Positions 12,096 through 23,759 of a DNA stretch of 64,000 bases are shown here, piece after piece. The translations under genes and the position numbers were made by a program. Position 1 is the first letter of the stretch. Every line of letters starts with the position of its first letter. The DNA is taken from contig NC_039364.1 in NCBI RefSeq assembly GCF_003573695.1, positions 69,274,256 to 69,338,255 on the forward strand. Direction: 5' to 3'. This stretch comes from Papaver somniferum. Taxonomy: Eukaryota > Streptophyta > Magnoliopsida > Ranunculales > Papaveraceae. Below the pieces are notes generated by a model. That model was not told the origin of the DNA and did no database searches. It saw only the letters and a list, made by a program, of their open reading frames with translations.

Positions 12096-12855
12096 ATCAC
12101 CACCTTTTGTGACGTGAACAAAATCTTCGTCTTCACTCCAACAAAGCATGAATGTTTCACCTTATACAAGGTCATCCTCACGGACATCATCACTAGAACG
12201 AATAAAAATTGTCTTGTACTTTGAGCTTGAACCACCAATTAATCCAAATTCCTCTTTTGCACTTGCACCACGAGAATCGCTATATGTCGATCTTCTAGCA
12301 TCACCACAAACAACTTCTTCATATAATTTATAAAAGTTTCTGCATGACTTGTATCAAACTACTTCGTCGCCATGATCACTCATTATTCCACCTTCGTAGA
12401 ATACTTCCTCTTCGACACATGTCTAACACTTGACATTATTTGATCTGAGCCATCAAACAATTCCAGACGGACTTAACCAACTTTAAGAACCAACAATCTT
12501 GAGTCATCCTCCATGTAGAAAAAACATGCTACAATCTTCATATGTTGTGTATGAACGATCGTCACCTAGCACCACTATGATTCAAAACATTCTCATGGCA
12601 ATATTTTGCAGACGCCACTTGAATCCACAAACGATCTTCTCTTATAAAGAGAACACCTTCAACACGAATCATAGTCACATCAAATAAAATTGTCGAATCT
12701 TTCTTGATGTCAACCTATTCTTTATTCGGTCTTGATTTACTCATCATCTTCATGATCTATATCATTATGCTACGAACCAAGACTTTCTCTTTTTTGAAAC
12801 CTCTTGTTCAAATCACCGAATCACTGGCATCTTTATCCGCGCTCACCGCACCACT
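12096..12855 (-). other. array internal region 2
   Basis: About 760 bp, with the same primer-site and polypurine landmarks as region 1. Small indels relative to regions 3 and 4 disturb the repeated plus-strand frames, consistent with non-coding sequence. Confidence 0.6.
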
Positions 12856-13638
12856 TTTCGTGAAACCGAGATTACGTTAATCTTGAACCAGCATGCTTCC
12901 ATAGAAGTTAATTCCATGAAACATCCTACTTTAGATAACTAGATCGAATCCTCCACTTACATCTTTAGATTAGCATGATCGAATAATATTAGCACGAATA
13001 TATAATCAATACGATAATAAACAATCACACACGACACAAAGATTACGTGGTTCACCTTTGTAGGCTACATCCACGGCCAAAACCACCCAGAGAATCTTCA
13101 TTATTATAACAAGTTATTACATCGGCAACATCATATAATCAACTAGTTATGTAACCCACTAGTGCTAAACGTTGGAAACAATAAGACATATTACGAAGAG
13201 TTTACCTCTTCCTTTGTTCTTCTTCTTCCATAAACCTCCACCGCCATGGTTGCCTCGACTTTAAACAAGAACATGAAGAACATCATGAATTCTAGCTTCT
13301 CCCATACGAACCCTAGAAACCCTAGATTTCTACCATACTCGTTCTCACTACAAGTCACTCTTCTCACATAGATTTTTCCCCATCACCAACCATTATAGGA
13401 CACAACGATTGTGACCCTCAATCACTCTTGTCAAGAGGATTAACAATAGGATGGATTTCTACACACAATATAAGCCCTCTTATATAGCGGACAAATCCTT
13501 GCTCCCCAAGTCTTAGAACTCCTAAAAATAGACTCACACCTTAATTAGGAAATACTAAACTAGGAAATCACATAACTTGGGAAACACCCTAATTACGTTC
13601 CGGTAAATTCCGAATCTTCACGGAACAAAACCCCAACA
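12856..13638 (-). repeat. array LTR c
   Basis: 783 bp. Its terminal TG is mutated to TT (TTTCGTG at 12856). Away from the first ~35 bases it is essentially identical to LTR d, sharing private variants such as a one-base deletion in TTCCGAATCTTC. Confidence 0.75.
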
Positions 13639-14400
13639 ATCACCACCTTTTGTGACGTGAACAAAACCTTCGTCTTCACTCCAACAAAGCATGAATGTTT
13701 ATCACCTTATACAAGGTCATCCTCGCGGACATCATCACTAGCACGAATAAAAATTGTCTTGTACTTTGAGCTTGAACCACCACCTAAGCCTAATTCCTAT
13801 TTTGCACTTGCACCACCGGAATCGCTATATGTCGATCTTCTAGCATCACCACAAACAACTTCTTCATATAATTTATACAAGTTTCTGCATGACTTGTATC
13901 AAACTACTTCGTCGCCATGATCACTCATTATTCCACCTTCGTAGAATACTTCCTCTTTGAAACATGTCTAACACTTGACATTATTTGATCTGAGCCATCA
14001 AACAATTCCAGACGGGCTTAACCAACTTTAAGAACCAACAATCTTGAGTCATCCTCTATGTAGACAAAACATGCTACAATCTTCATATGTTGTGTATGAA
14101 CGATCGTCACCTAGCACCACCATGATTCAAAACATTCTCATGGCAATATTTTGCAGACGCCACTTGAATCCACAAACGATCTTCTCTTATAAAGAGAACA
14201 CCTTCAACACGAATCATAGTCACATCAAATAAAATTGTCGAATCTTTCTTGATGTCATCCTATTCTTTATTCGGTCTTGATTTACTCATCATCTTCATGA
14301 TCTATATCATTATGCTACGAACCAAGACTTTATCTTTTTTGAAACCTCTTGTTCAAATCACCGAATCACTGGCATCTTTATCCACGCTCACCGCACCACT
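13639..14400 (-). other. array internal region 3
   Basis: 762 bp; appears the same as internal region 4 wherever I compared them. Confidence 0.6.
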
Positions 14401-15183
14401 TGTCGTGAAACCGAGATTACGTTAATCTTGAACCGGCATGCTTCCATAGAAGTTAATTCCATGAAACATCCTACTTTAGATAACTAGATCGAATCCTCCA
14501 CTTACATCTTTAGATTAGCATGATCGAATAATATTAGCACGAATATATAATCAATACGATAATAAACAATCACACACGACACAAAGATTACGTGGTTCAC
14601 CTTTGTAGGCTACATCCACGGCCAAAACCACCCAGAGAATCTTCATTATTATAACAAGTTATTACATCGGCAACATCATATAATCAACTAGTTATGTAAC
14701 CCACTAGTGCTAAACGTTGGAAACAATAAGACATATTACGAAGAGTTTACCTCTTCCTTTGTTCTTCTTCTTCCATAAACCTCCACCGCCATGGTTGCCT
14801 CGACTTTAAACAAGAACATGAAGAACATCATGAATTCTAGCTTCTCCCATACGAACCCTAGAAACCCTAGATTTCTACCATACTCGTTCTCACTACAAGT
14901 CACTCTTCTCACATAGATTTTTCCCCATCACCAACCATTATAGGACACAACGATTGTGACCCTCAATCACTCTTGTCAAGAGGATTAACAATAGGATGGA
15001 TTTCTACACACAATATAAGCCCTCTTATATAGCGGACAAATCCTTGCTCCCCAAGTCTTAGAACTCCTAAAAATAGACTCACACCTTAATTAGGAAATAC
15101 TAAACTAGGAAATCACATAACTTGGGAAACACCCTAATTACGTTCCGGTAAATTCCGAATCTTCACGGAACAAAACCCCAACA
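14401..15183 (-). repeat. array LTR d
   Basis: 783 bp, TGTCGTGAAACC to CCCCAACA. It shares all checked private variants with LTR c. Confidence 0.75.
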
Positions 15184-15945
15184 ATCACCACCTTTTGTGA
15201 CGTGAACAAAACCTTCGTCTTCACTCCAACAAAGCATGAATGTTTATCACCTTATACAAGGTCATCCTCGCGGACATCATCACTAGCACGAATAAAAATT
15301 GTCTTGTACTTTGAGCTTGAACCACCACCTAAGCCTAATTCCTATTTTGCACTTGCACCACCGGAATCGCTATATGTCGATCTTCTAGCATCACCACAAA
15401 CAACTTCTTCATATAATTTATACAAGTTTCTGCATGACTTGTATCAAACTACTTCGTCGCCATGATCACTCATTATTCCACCTTCGTAGAATACTTCCTC
15501 TTTGAAACATGTCTAACACTTGACATTATTTGATCTGAGCCATCAAACAATTCCAGACGGGCTTAACCAACTTTAAGAACCAACAATCTTGAGTCATCCT
15601 CTATGTAGACAAAACATGCTACAATCTTCATATGTTGTGTATGAACGATCGTCACCTAGCACCACCATGATTCAAAACATTCTCATGGCAATATTTTGCA
15701 GACGCCACTTGAATCCACAAACGATCTTCTCTTATAAAGAGAACACCTTCAACACGAATCATAGTCACATCAAATAAAATTGTCGAATCTTTCTTGATGT
15801 CATCCTATTCTTTATTCGGTCTTGATTTACTCATCATCTTCATGATCTATATCATTATGCTACGAACCAAGACTTTATCTTTTTTGAAACCTCTTGTTCA
15901 AATCACCGAATCACTGGCATCTTTATCCACGCTCACCGCACCACT
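15184..15945 (-). other. array internal region 4
   Basis: 762 bp. See region 3; the two translate to identical spurious peptides in the plus frames. Confidence 0.6.
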
Positions 15946-16729
15946 TGTCGTGAAACCGAGATTACGTTAATCTTGAACCGGCATGCTTCCATAGAAGTTA
16001 ATTCCATGAAACATCCTACTTTAGATAACTAGATCGAATCCTCCACTTACATCTTTAGATTAGCATGATCGAATAATATTAGCACGAATATATAATCAAT
16101 ACGATAATAGACAATCACACACGACACGAAGATTACGTGGTTCACCTTTGTAGGCTACATCCACGGCTAAAACTACCCAGAGAATCTTCATTATCATAGC
16201 AAGTTATTACATCGGCAACATCATATAATCAACTAGTTATGTAACCCACTAGCGCTAAACGTTAGAAACAGTAAGACATATTACGAAGAGTTTACCTCTT
16301 CCTTTGTTCTTCTTCTTCCATAAACCTCCTCCACCATGGTTGCTTCGACTTTAAACAAGAACATGAAGAACATCATGAATTCTAGCTTCTCCCATACGAA
16401 CCCTAGAAACCCTATATTTCTCCCATACTCGTTCTCACTACAAGTTGCTCTTCTCACATAGATTTTGCCCCATCACCAACCATTGTAGGACACAACGGTT
16501 GTGACCCTCGATCACTCTTGTCAAGAGGATTAACAAGAGGATGGATTTCTACACACAATATAAGCCCTCTTATATAGTGGACAAATCCTTGCTCCCCAAA
16601 TCTTAGAACTCCTAAAAATAGACTCACACCTTAATTAGGAAATACTAAACTAGGAAATCACATAACTTGGGAAACACCCTAGTTACGTTCCGGTAAGTTC
16701 CGGAATCTTCACGGAACAAAAACCCAACA
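15946..16729 (-). repeat. array LTR e (outer)
   Basis: 784 bp, ending AACCCAACA at 16729. As the highest-coordinate LTR of a minus-strand element it is the 5' outer LTR. It lacks the private variants of LTRs c and d. Confidence 0.75.
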
Positions 16730-18239
16730 TGTTGGACTGCGGGTAACAATTATCTGGTAGGCAATATGATAAGATTTGAGGCCCTTTTTCATTTTGGGGT
16801 TTTGTGACGCTGCGAAGTTTTAGAGCTGGGGTTCAGTCCCGACAGACATATAGCGCATGGAGTTTTGGGAGTTTTATTTCGTCCTTAAAGGTATAACAGT
16901 AGTAAAATATACTCTTGTCTTGCTGGTATTTTTGAGACTTCGGTACCTATTTCTGTCTTACATTTCTTTTATGTTTAGTGATAATTTGAATTGACATTCC
17001 TATTCAGCGTACGTGTCTGTTCTCTACATTTTATAACTACGGTAGTATAAATTCTACGGCATGTCTGGGGTAGTCCGGTACGGTTAGCGGCAATGCTAGT
17101 CAATATGTATCCACTGAGTTTGATTTGAGCATAATTAAGTTTAGTATATAATCTTAAATGTTCCGTGAGAACGTGCATGGTGTGGTGGTACTGATATCTT
17201 TCCCTTGTGGTACCATGTGTTGATCCATGTCAGCTAGCTCGCTTTGTTTGTTAACTGTGAACTAGATGATGGTACTCTAGCTTGATGTGTATGACCATCA
17301 TTTTGATTTAGTTTAAGTAAATCTCTTAACCTTTACGGAAATGCTATAATGAAAATGCAATGTGAATTCGTTACTAGTTTTTTCCTTTTAAGTTTTAAGG
17401 GTATTAAAGTATACACTACAGTTGTTTGATAAAATTCCTAAAAGGAAAATCTGTTAAAGGATGAGAAATATTATGAATGGCATATATATGTTGGTTAAGT
17501 GCTTGTTTTACGTTTAACACTATTGGACCTAACCAACTTAGTTCGGAAATGTTATCTAGCATAAACCATTGGAAACTTTGTCAAGTTTTGGATTGAAATA
17601 TCTTAAATCCCTCTTTCTCTGATCTGCTGTCATGTTTCATGTATATTCTATTATTATATGTTGGTCTAAGAGTGCTTTGTATGGCTAGAATTTCTGTATG
17701 TTTCCTGGAACTCCGACAAGTAAGAAGAACCGAAGTCTTATGTGGTAGTATGACTTATAAATCCCTTTAAATTATTGACGGATTCTGAAATTGTGAATGC
17801 ACTGTCATTTTATGGTACTTTGAGGTATCTCATTAGCTTACCAAACTAGTTCACTGGTAATGGCGGGGGTTTTAGGTATAGATTTGAAAATTGGATTTTC
17901 TTTGGAGTATCAGTGGATTGATGTTGGCTCTTAAATTGGATCTTATATGTCTCTGTGCTTGCATATCATTTCCTTTAAATTTTATTGATATTGCTTTCTT
18001 GGTTTTATTATGCACATAGACTGTACTTGTGAGATATTATTGATTATGTAATGTACTCTCATTCTAAGAACCATGAGCAACTTAGACATGACATATAAGC
18101 TGTCTTGGGTATCTTTGGCTTACTCGAGATATTTCTCTGCTCGTAATTCATTATGTGCATTGTAAGTGGACTAAGTTTACTTGATATCTAGTGAGAGATA
18201 GTTTCTACCATTGTGGGTAGTTCATACTATTTAAGCAAA
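16730..18239. other. intergenic stretch, no gene recognised
   Basis: AT-rich DNA without long frames or recognisable motifs. It is the continuation of the locus into which the short LTR element inserted (compare 8222-9765). Confidence 0.4.
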
Positions 18240-18410
18240 GAATGACGAACTACGGTCGTGTTTGATCCCTTAGATCAACGGAGAGGGTATGTAGGGAATC
18301 CCTATGCGGTTCAGCACAAATCTACAAGATTTTTCATATCATCTGAAAGTATTGGTTGCTGCTTCGGCAGTTCATACCACCTATTCGGAGATGATTGCAA
18401 TCATGAAAAG
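18240..18410 (+). other. candidate LTR R/U5-like remnant of a gypsy element
   Basis: The pattern GAACTACGGTCGTGTTTGAT, then a GAGAGGGTATGTAGGGAA block (18248-18300), resembles the conserved R/U5 segment of plant Ty3/gypsy LTRs (AACTACG...TGATCCC...GGGATACGTAGGCA). No LTR ends or target duplication could be placed, so this is a resemblance only. Confidence 0.35.
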
Positions 18411-18433
18411 TATATATCATAGGCAACTGACCA

Positions 18434-18649
18434 ATGATGGCTCGTAACCAGAACTACCTTAATTTTGGGCAACTGGCCTATGTTAATTTTGGCAATCGGC
18501 CATCTATTTATTTTGGCAATTGGCCGCCGATTAATTTTGGCAATCGGCCAAACGCATATCACCAGACGCGGTGTCCTCGTTGCGAAGTCATTAAAATAAT
18601 ATTATTTTTCGTTGTAACCTCTGTTGTAATCTCCATTGTCCTGTTTTAA
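18434..18649 (+). CDS. small ORF with NFGN-type repeats and a C-terminal hydrophobic segment
   Basis: The 71-codon frame starts ATGATGGCTCGT. Residues ~9-42 are four imperfect ~9-residue repeats built on N/Y-F-G-N/Q-x-P/A (NFGQLAYV, NFGNRPSIY, FGNWPPI, NFGNRPNAY), encoded by ~27-bp DNA repeats (TTAATTTTGGCAATCGGCC type). A CPRC motif follows, and the last ~17 residues (IILFFVVTSVVISIVLF) form a plausible membrane segment, so the product would look tail-anchored. No known family is recognised. It lies between decayed gypsy pieces and may be a chance frame across a DNA minisatellite; expression is unproven. Confidence 0.3.
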   Translation: MMARNQNYLNFGQLAYVNFGNRPSIYFGNWPPINFGNRPNAYHQTRCPRCEVIKIILFFVVTSVVISIVLF

Positions 18650-18822
18650 AGTCGAGCCCATCAGCACGGGCCCATAGGTCCAGCTCGTGGTAGTTTAGTG
18701 TAAACCGAGTTGTCCATGTTGTTCTCGTTATCAACCCGGTGTATACCAAGGTGTAAGGCGAATTGTCCCGAGTGTGTGTGGTGGAAAACATAGTGTAAAT
18801 CGAATAAACAGAGTGTAAATCG

Positions 18823-20430
18823 AATCAGGTTAGAATTCAAACAATACACTAATAACATCACGGAGTACGAGGCGGTCATACACGGTCTACGCTTGGTGCA
18901 GGAGCTAGGCTTCAGATGTTGGTTTGACTAGTGACTCACAACTGATCATTAGAAAAATCGAGCTCAAATATCAAACTCTGGATCCAATATTGTCTTCATA
19001 CCTAAAGTTAACACAAGAGCATGCGTCAAAAATCAACAAGGTCACATTTAGACATGTCTGTCGGAAAGACAACAAACACGCAGATGCCTTAGCATTCATA
19101 TCATCAATGATGAGGGATAAAAATACCACCTCCGTACAAATAGGGAGGATATATGAACCCTCTATAGAAGGTCCAATCTCAGGCGTTGAGGAAGCCTTGA
19201 TCGTCCAAACTCGAGCCATGAGAGAAGCATAACAAGAAAAAGAAGACGAAGGAATAGAAGAGCTGGATAACGAAGCTGACGAGTCCGACAAAGATCAATC
19301 CATGTCAGACGGAAGCAACGAAGACGAAGCGTAAGATGATTGGAGAAACCCGATTCACCAGTACCTTGACAAAGGTACCTTACCGACAGATGTCAAAGAA
19401 GCTCAGAAACTTGAATCAAAGGCGGCGATGTACAACCTACGTGATGGAATACTATATAGAAGGTAATTTCTTGGACCTCTGATGCGGTGCCTATCACAAA
19501 CCGAAGGTAGGAAAATACTGCATGATATACACAGCGGAGAAGCTGGCAACCATAGTGGAACAAGGTCCTTGGCGATCAAAGCCAAGATGCAAGGATATTG
19601 TTGGCTAAGCATGGACGAAGACTCAAAGAACGTGGCTAAGCGTTGCGAAAGATGTCAACGCTTTTCCAGGAAGATTAAAGCACCAACAAAAGAGCTCAAC
19701 TCAGTCATCAGTCCATGGTCGTTCGTCAAATGGGGGGTTGATATTGTTGGACTACGGATTACTTCACCAAGTGGGTGGAATCAAGGGCTTTGGAAAGAAT
19801 TAGGGACACATATGTCTTTAAGTTCTTGTTTGAGCAAATCATCTGCAGGTTTGGAATACCAGCCGCCATAGCCTCTGACAATGGTAAGCATTTAGAAGGA
19901 AATAACATAGACATGTTGTTCAATACTTTCAACATTCAGAAAAAAAAGTCCACTCCGATATACCCTAAGAGCAATGGACAAGCATAGGCGACTAACAAGA
20001 CGATAACAATGAACTTGAAAAGGAAGCTGGGAGCATAGAAGAAGAGATGATGCGATCAGCTACACAATGTCCTTTGGGCCTATCGAACTACAAGAAGGGC
20101 GGCTACGGGAGAAACCACGTTTTTGCTAACCTACGGAGCCGGAGCGGTCATCCCAACGGAGATAATACTCCCAACAACAAAAACAGAGGCATGGGAAAAG
20201 AACCTGACGACGGACTTAATGCTAGAAAAGCTCGATGATCTTGAAGAAAGACGAGAAGTGGCATTGCAAAGAATGGTAAAATATCAATGAATATAACAAA
20301 CGGGTTATCCCAAGGAATGTAGTCGAAGAATATGTGCTACGACAGATACCGCCATATCAAAGGAAGAAGGAGTGAGGCAAGATAGCTCCGACATGGGACG
20401 GGCCCTACATCATACATGACATTTTCGGCG
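18823..20430 (+). pseudogene. Ty3/gypsy family B pol remnant (second RNase H and integrase)
   Basis: Homology to the family B copy at 52689-54540 begins near 18823 (GGTTAGAATTC). First comes the second, Tat-type RNase H: QYTNNITEYEA, a stop at 18930, then an S-D-S-Q-L-I block and CRKDNKHADAL. Integrase follows, with an HHCC finger (HDIHSGEAGNHSG...CERCQRF, ~19522-19665) and the core D motif WGVDIVG. About 45 bp are deleted after that motif compared with the other copy. The second catalytic Asp is intact (ASDNGKH), but the catalytic Glu codon is a TAG at 19985-19987. After ~20230 the frame is broken repeatedly. Reverse transcriptase, gag and 5' LTR are absent. Confidence 0.8.
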
Positions 20431-20946
20431 TTTGCACCCACTAGCTGCTCCTGGATACCTGCAGAAACGAAAGGTATCAACAGCAAGAAAAGAGCAATTA
20501 AAGACACGAAGGGTGCTGCGGAAAAATAAGTATCCTAAGCTACCTCCTTCATGGCTAAGGGATTCTTCTAAACTATGTTGAGCCTCAGCAAAATCCACCT
20601 CAGCGGCATCGAGATCTTCCACGAGGGTATCCCGTTACGTCCGGAGATCATCAACATCAATCCGGAGCGAAGCATTCTCAGAGTATAAATCTTGGTAAAC
20701 ATTCTCTAACTCTTCCAACCTTTTTAATAAAGATGCATGAGACATGGAAGAAGATACGAAGCCAGCCTCGATAAGTTTGTTCTTAAGAGAACAAACCTCA
20801 GAAGATAAGACATTTCGTTCTGCAGTAACCTTAGCTAAGGAAGCACAGACATCTTCGAAGTCTGTGTGATACTTCTTGCGGATAACTTCCTGGGCTGAGA
20901 GGCGTCTCTCAACTAAGGCAATATCCTCCTTTTGCTTTTTAATAAG
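20431..20946 (-). pseudogene. family B antisense ORF, 3' part (split by the family A insertion)
   Basis: Read on the minus strand, this matches ~51220-51735 of the inverted family B copy, the coiled-coil C-terminal part of the antisense ORF. The left side joins integrase sequence at about 20430; compared with the other copy roughly 1 kb (ORF end plus the spacer to integrase) has been deleted. The right side is cut at 20946 by the family A composite and continues at 41143. It converges with pol. Confidence 0.7.
20942..20946. repeat. target site duplication ATAAG (left)
   Basis: ATAAG immediately precedes LTR 1 of the family A composite. It is repeated at 41143-41147 immediately after LTR 3. 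Confidence 0.8.
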
Positions 20947-23463
20947 TGTTTATAGGTGAAAACTATTTCTGCTGGTTTTGGTAATTTGGGGTGTGTGGAT
21001 AAGAAATGAATCTAAACCCTAAACAAATGCACTGCACGGGAGTGCTTTTGATTCGAGAGATCAATCTGTACAATTCTGGCCTAAACCAAGAAATGGTCGT
21101 TCGAGACTTGCTTCGGTCACAAAGTGAAGGAGATGGGGTTGATCTTAGGGAGGGAAGCGAAGAATGTGTTGAGATCATGAAGGTGTTGGCTGTTTTTGAC
21201 TTGTACCAGAATACCGAACTGCCTTGCAATAATGTAAGCAAAGCTCTGTGTGTTTGAATACGTTGTATCAACACTTGGTTTTTATCTTGTCCCCTTTTTG
21301 AAATAGGGAGGAGAACCTATTTATACAAGTCATTGAGCCTAACTCTCATTTCTCGTGGGAAGTGGAAGAAGTGGAGTGATGGAGTAGTGGAGTCGTGTTA
21401 GTGTCACACGATCAGTCTTTTCCCACTTCTCCCATCATTAGTAACCGTCCATGTCTTCCTGACACGTTCTTGTGATGGCGCGTTGCACGCTGCATGCTGT
21501 AAACCGCCAGACCAATACCTCGGTATGTATCGCCCAGTTTGTGACATGCTTGATGTCTCGATTGTGTGGATCGTGGGACCCACAGAAGGTAGCATACGGT
21601 GCTAGGTTAAATAACTAAGTTATTTGGGAAACCGATATTTATGAAATATCCTGTGTATTCTATGCATGTAATGCATCGAATATATTCAATATGCATGAAG
21701 CATCACTGTTTTAAAGCTTATCGGAGTAATCCGCGGATTAAGCGTCTCAAAACAGCTGCACGCATAGCTACCTTCAAGTGATCGTTTGGAGGCTGCATAT
21801 GCAATCCCTCCCTTGACGATCACATGATGTGGTAGAGTGATGGATGGTGATCACCACGACACCTTATTGGACAACTAACTCCTAGCATGGGATGCCTAAC
21901 CAAGCTGGTAGAGTTGGACGGACGAGATGATATATGACGCTCATCTGCGATCGTTAATGAAGTTTTAGGGTTTTGAAGAGGTGCGCAAGCATCACTCTTC
22001 ATCTTGGTCGAATCCAAGCATGGGAGACGTTTTTGGCAGGTTCTACCGGGCATGCGTGTAGACGGCTTGCCGGTGTACACGTCTATACCTCACTGTCCCA
22101 TGAAGATGTGATATAAGCCACTCAATTTGTCCGACAAAGTTGAGTGGTTGAGATCGGTTTGCGGCAGAAATCCGTTGCCGCAAAGGAGTTGGAAGCCGCG
22201 CGACATGCCTACTTCGGGCGCGCGTTTCGAGACGTTCAGCCATGATTGGCCTTGGTCGATCGGTCATGCGTGTAGATAGCCCCACGGTGATCATGTTGAC
22301 ATGCTCGGGACCTTTTAAGTGTACATCTACACCCTCCATCCATGCTTGCGAAGATGGACGCTCGTGATCAATTAGCGACACATGTAACATGCCGCAAACC
22401 CTAATTATGGTTTTGGATCGGTCGTGTGTACACGACTTCAACCAAACGGTTTGGAAAGCTGTGCTCCTCCTTTGAGGAGGCCGACCATGTGGGACCCACG
22501 TTGATCCGGTGGTGAGCATGTGTGTACTTGTCCCACGGTCATAGGCTTGATCTAAGCCATCCAGACATGCCGGTGAAGTTGGATGGTTGTGATCAATTTA
22601 AGACACTAGTGGACTTTCCTGTGACCCTTAAAGCATCACGCCGGCCGAACTTCGAGCAAGCGTTTGCTCCTCCCTGGCTAGGTCGTGAGAAGGTCGGTCA
22701 AGTAAGTAAAAAGGGGGGACGTCGGTGTGCAGGACAACGCTTGTCCAACCGGTCATGGGACGATCTATGACGTCCAACCATGCGGGCGAAGTTGGACGGC
22801 CGCGATCTGTTTTGAGACCGACATTGGCAGTCTTGTGCGTACAAGCTTTTCCAAGCTGCTCCACACCAGCCCAACCATCCTACTTTAGGCTGGCGTTCGG
22901 TGGTTGTTTGGGAGACGTGGTATGTATTCGACCGACCAAGGCAAAAACGGGTCCGATGGTGGTCATTAAGGTGGTAACCTGCTCCTGCTGAGGATCGTCT
23001 AGGCTGGTTAAATCATGCGGCCAACTTGCGCGGTCGTGATTGTTTCTGAGACTGACATGGACAACCCAGATACTCAATTGGGATAGTATAACACACCGAG
23101 AGATGTATCCTGTACGGCTATTTCGTGCATGCCTCATTATTGATACTTGGAGATCCGTGTCATGCCGCACCAATAATGAGGGTTCTGCGGGAACAACACA
23201 GGAAATACAAGGCGAATCGCGCATTAATTAATAATGCTATAAATTCACAGGGTATATGGGATTTTTGCTACATGCTCCAACCTGGATGAATTTTGTGTAT
23301 TTAATTCACAGAATACTGGGATTGTTGCCACATGCTCCATTCTAGGTGAATTAGTAAAGTGAAGAAGTATTCATCACTTATCAACTGCTTTATCCTTTGC
23401 AGGATGTCAGTGCATAAATTTGGTTTTACAATTTTAGCCCTGAACTAAAATCCACCATCAACA
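20947..23463 (-). repeat. family A LTR 1 (3' outer LTR)
   Basis: 2517 bp, plus strand TGTTTATAGG to CCATCAACA. On the minus strand it begins TGTTGATGG directly after the polypurine tract. A TATA box (GTATAAATAG, complement 21317-21326) marks a likely U3 promoter. The many short open frames inside are not shared with any protein family I recognise. Confidence 0.85.
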
Positions 23464-23480
23464 TTAAGTCCCCTTCCTAG
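23464..23480 (-). other. family A polypurine tract, copy A1
   Basis: On the minus strand AGGAAGGGGACTTAA directly abuts the LTR start TGTTGATGG. This is the plus-strand priming site of the downstream copy. Confidence 0.75.
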
Positions 23481-23759
23481 CACATAATGGTTGCATCATT
23501 GTGGGGTAGGCATGAGATGGTGACAAATTTTCATATTGAAATGACCGAGCTAAAGTAAATACATATTTACCGCATTGATAGACATCGCCAGGTGCTGTCC
23601 TAGAGCTGGTCAAACCTGATTAAGGTTCGAGAGAAAAGTACGACTTGGTCGGCATTGAGGCCTTATTCATCGGATAAGCTCTGTTGCAGCCGATTCAACC
23701 TTTCTCTAGGGTTTTCTCGACACATGCGCAGGGGTTTTAAAACCGCCCTTTGTTGATAG

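Larger units (their letters stand above)
9766..16729 (-). mobile_element. tandem array of a short non-autonomous LTR retrotransposon (5 LTRs, 4 internal regions)
   Basis: A ~1545-bp period repeats four and a half times; the landmark ATTACGTTAATCTTG starts at 9781, 11327, 12871, 14416 and 15961. Each period is one ~784-bp LTR plus one ~762-bp internal region. On the minus strand each LTR begins TGTTGGG and ends CACGACA, is preceded by the purine-rich AAAAGGTGGTGAT, and is followed after AG by TGGTGCGGTGAGCG, a candidate primer binding site. The internal regions carry no convincing coding capacity, so the element depends on other elements' proteins. The outer flanks TTTTG (9761-9765) and TGTTG (16730-16734) match at four of five bases and may be a decayed target duplication. 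Confidence 0.8.

Noticed and set aside
10568..15777. Repeated plus-strand ORFs of 87 and 62 codons in every array unit
   Set aside because: They are antisense to the element (LTR, PBS and PPT orientation is minus), cover LTR/internal boundaries, have no domain, and are conserved only because the units are duplicated.
9766..16729. CRISPR-like array or satellite
   Set aside because: The repeat unit is 1.5 kb with LTR termini, PBS and PPT; it is a retroelement array in a plant genome, not CRISPR.
9761..16734. Perfect target duplication for the short-element array
   Set aside because: Flanks TTTTG and TGTTG match at only four of five bases, so I report it only as a possible decayed duplication.
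18661..18822. Coding sequence upstream of the family B RNase H
   Set aside because: Homology to the better copy begins only at about 18823; the preceding bases include a short duplication (GTGTAAATCGAAT twice) but no pol motif.
20963..23231. Many 60-160-codon ORFs inside family A LTRs (also in LTRs 2 and 3)
   Set aside because: They lie in U3/R/U5, occur in all frames, are broken by indels between LTR copies and show no recognisable domain.
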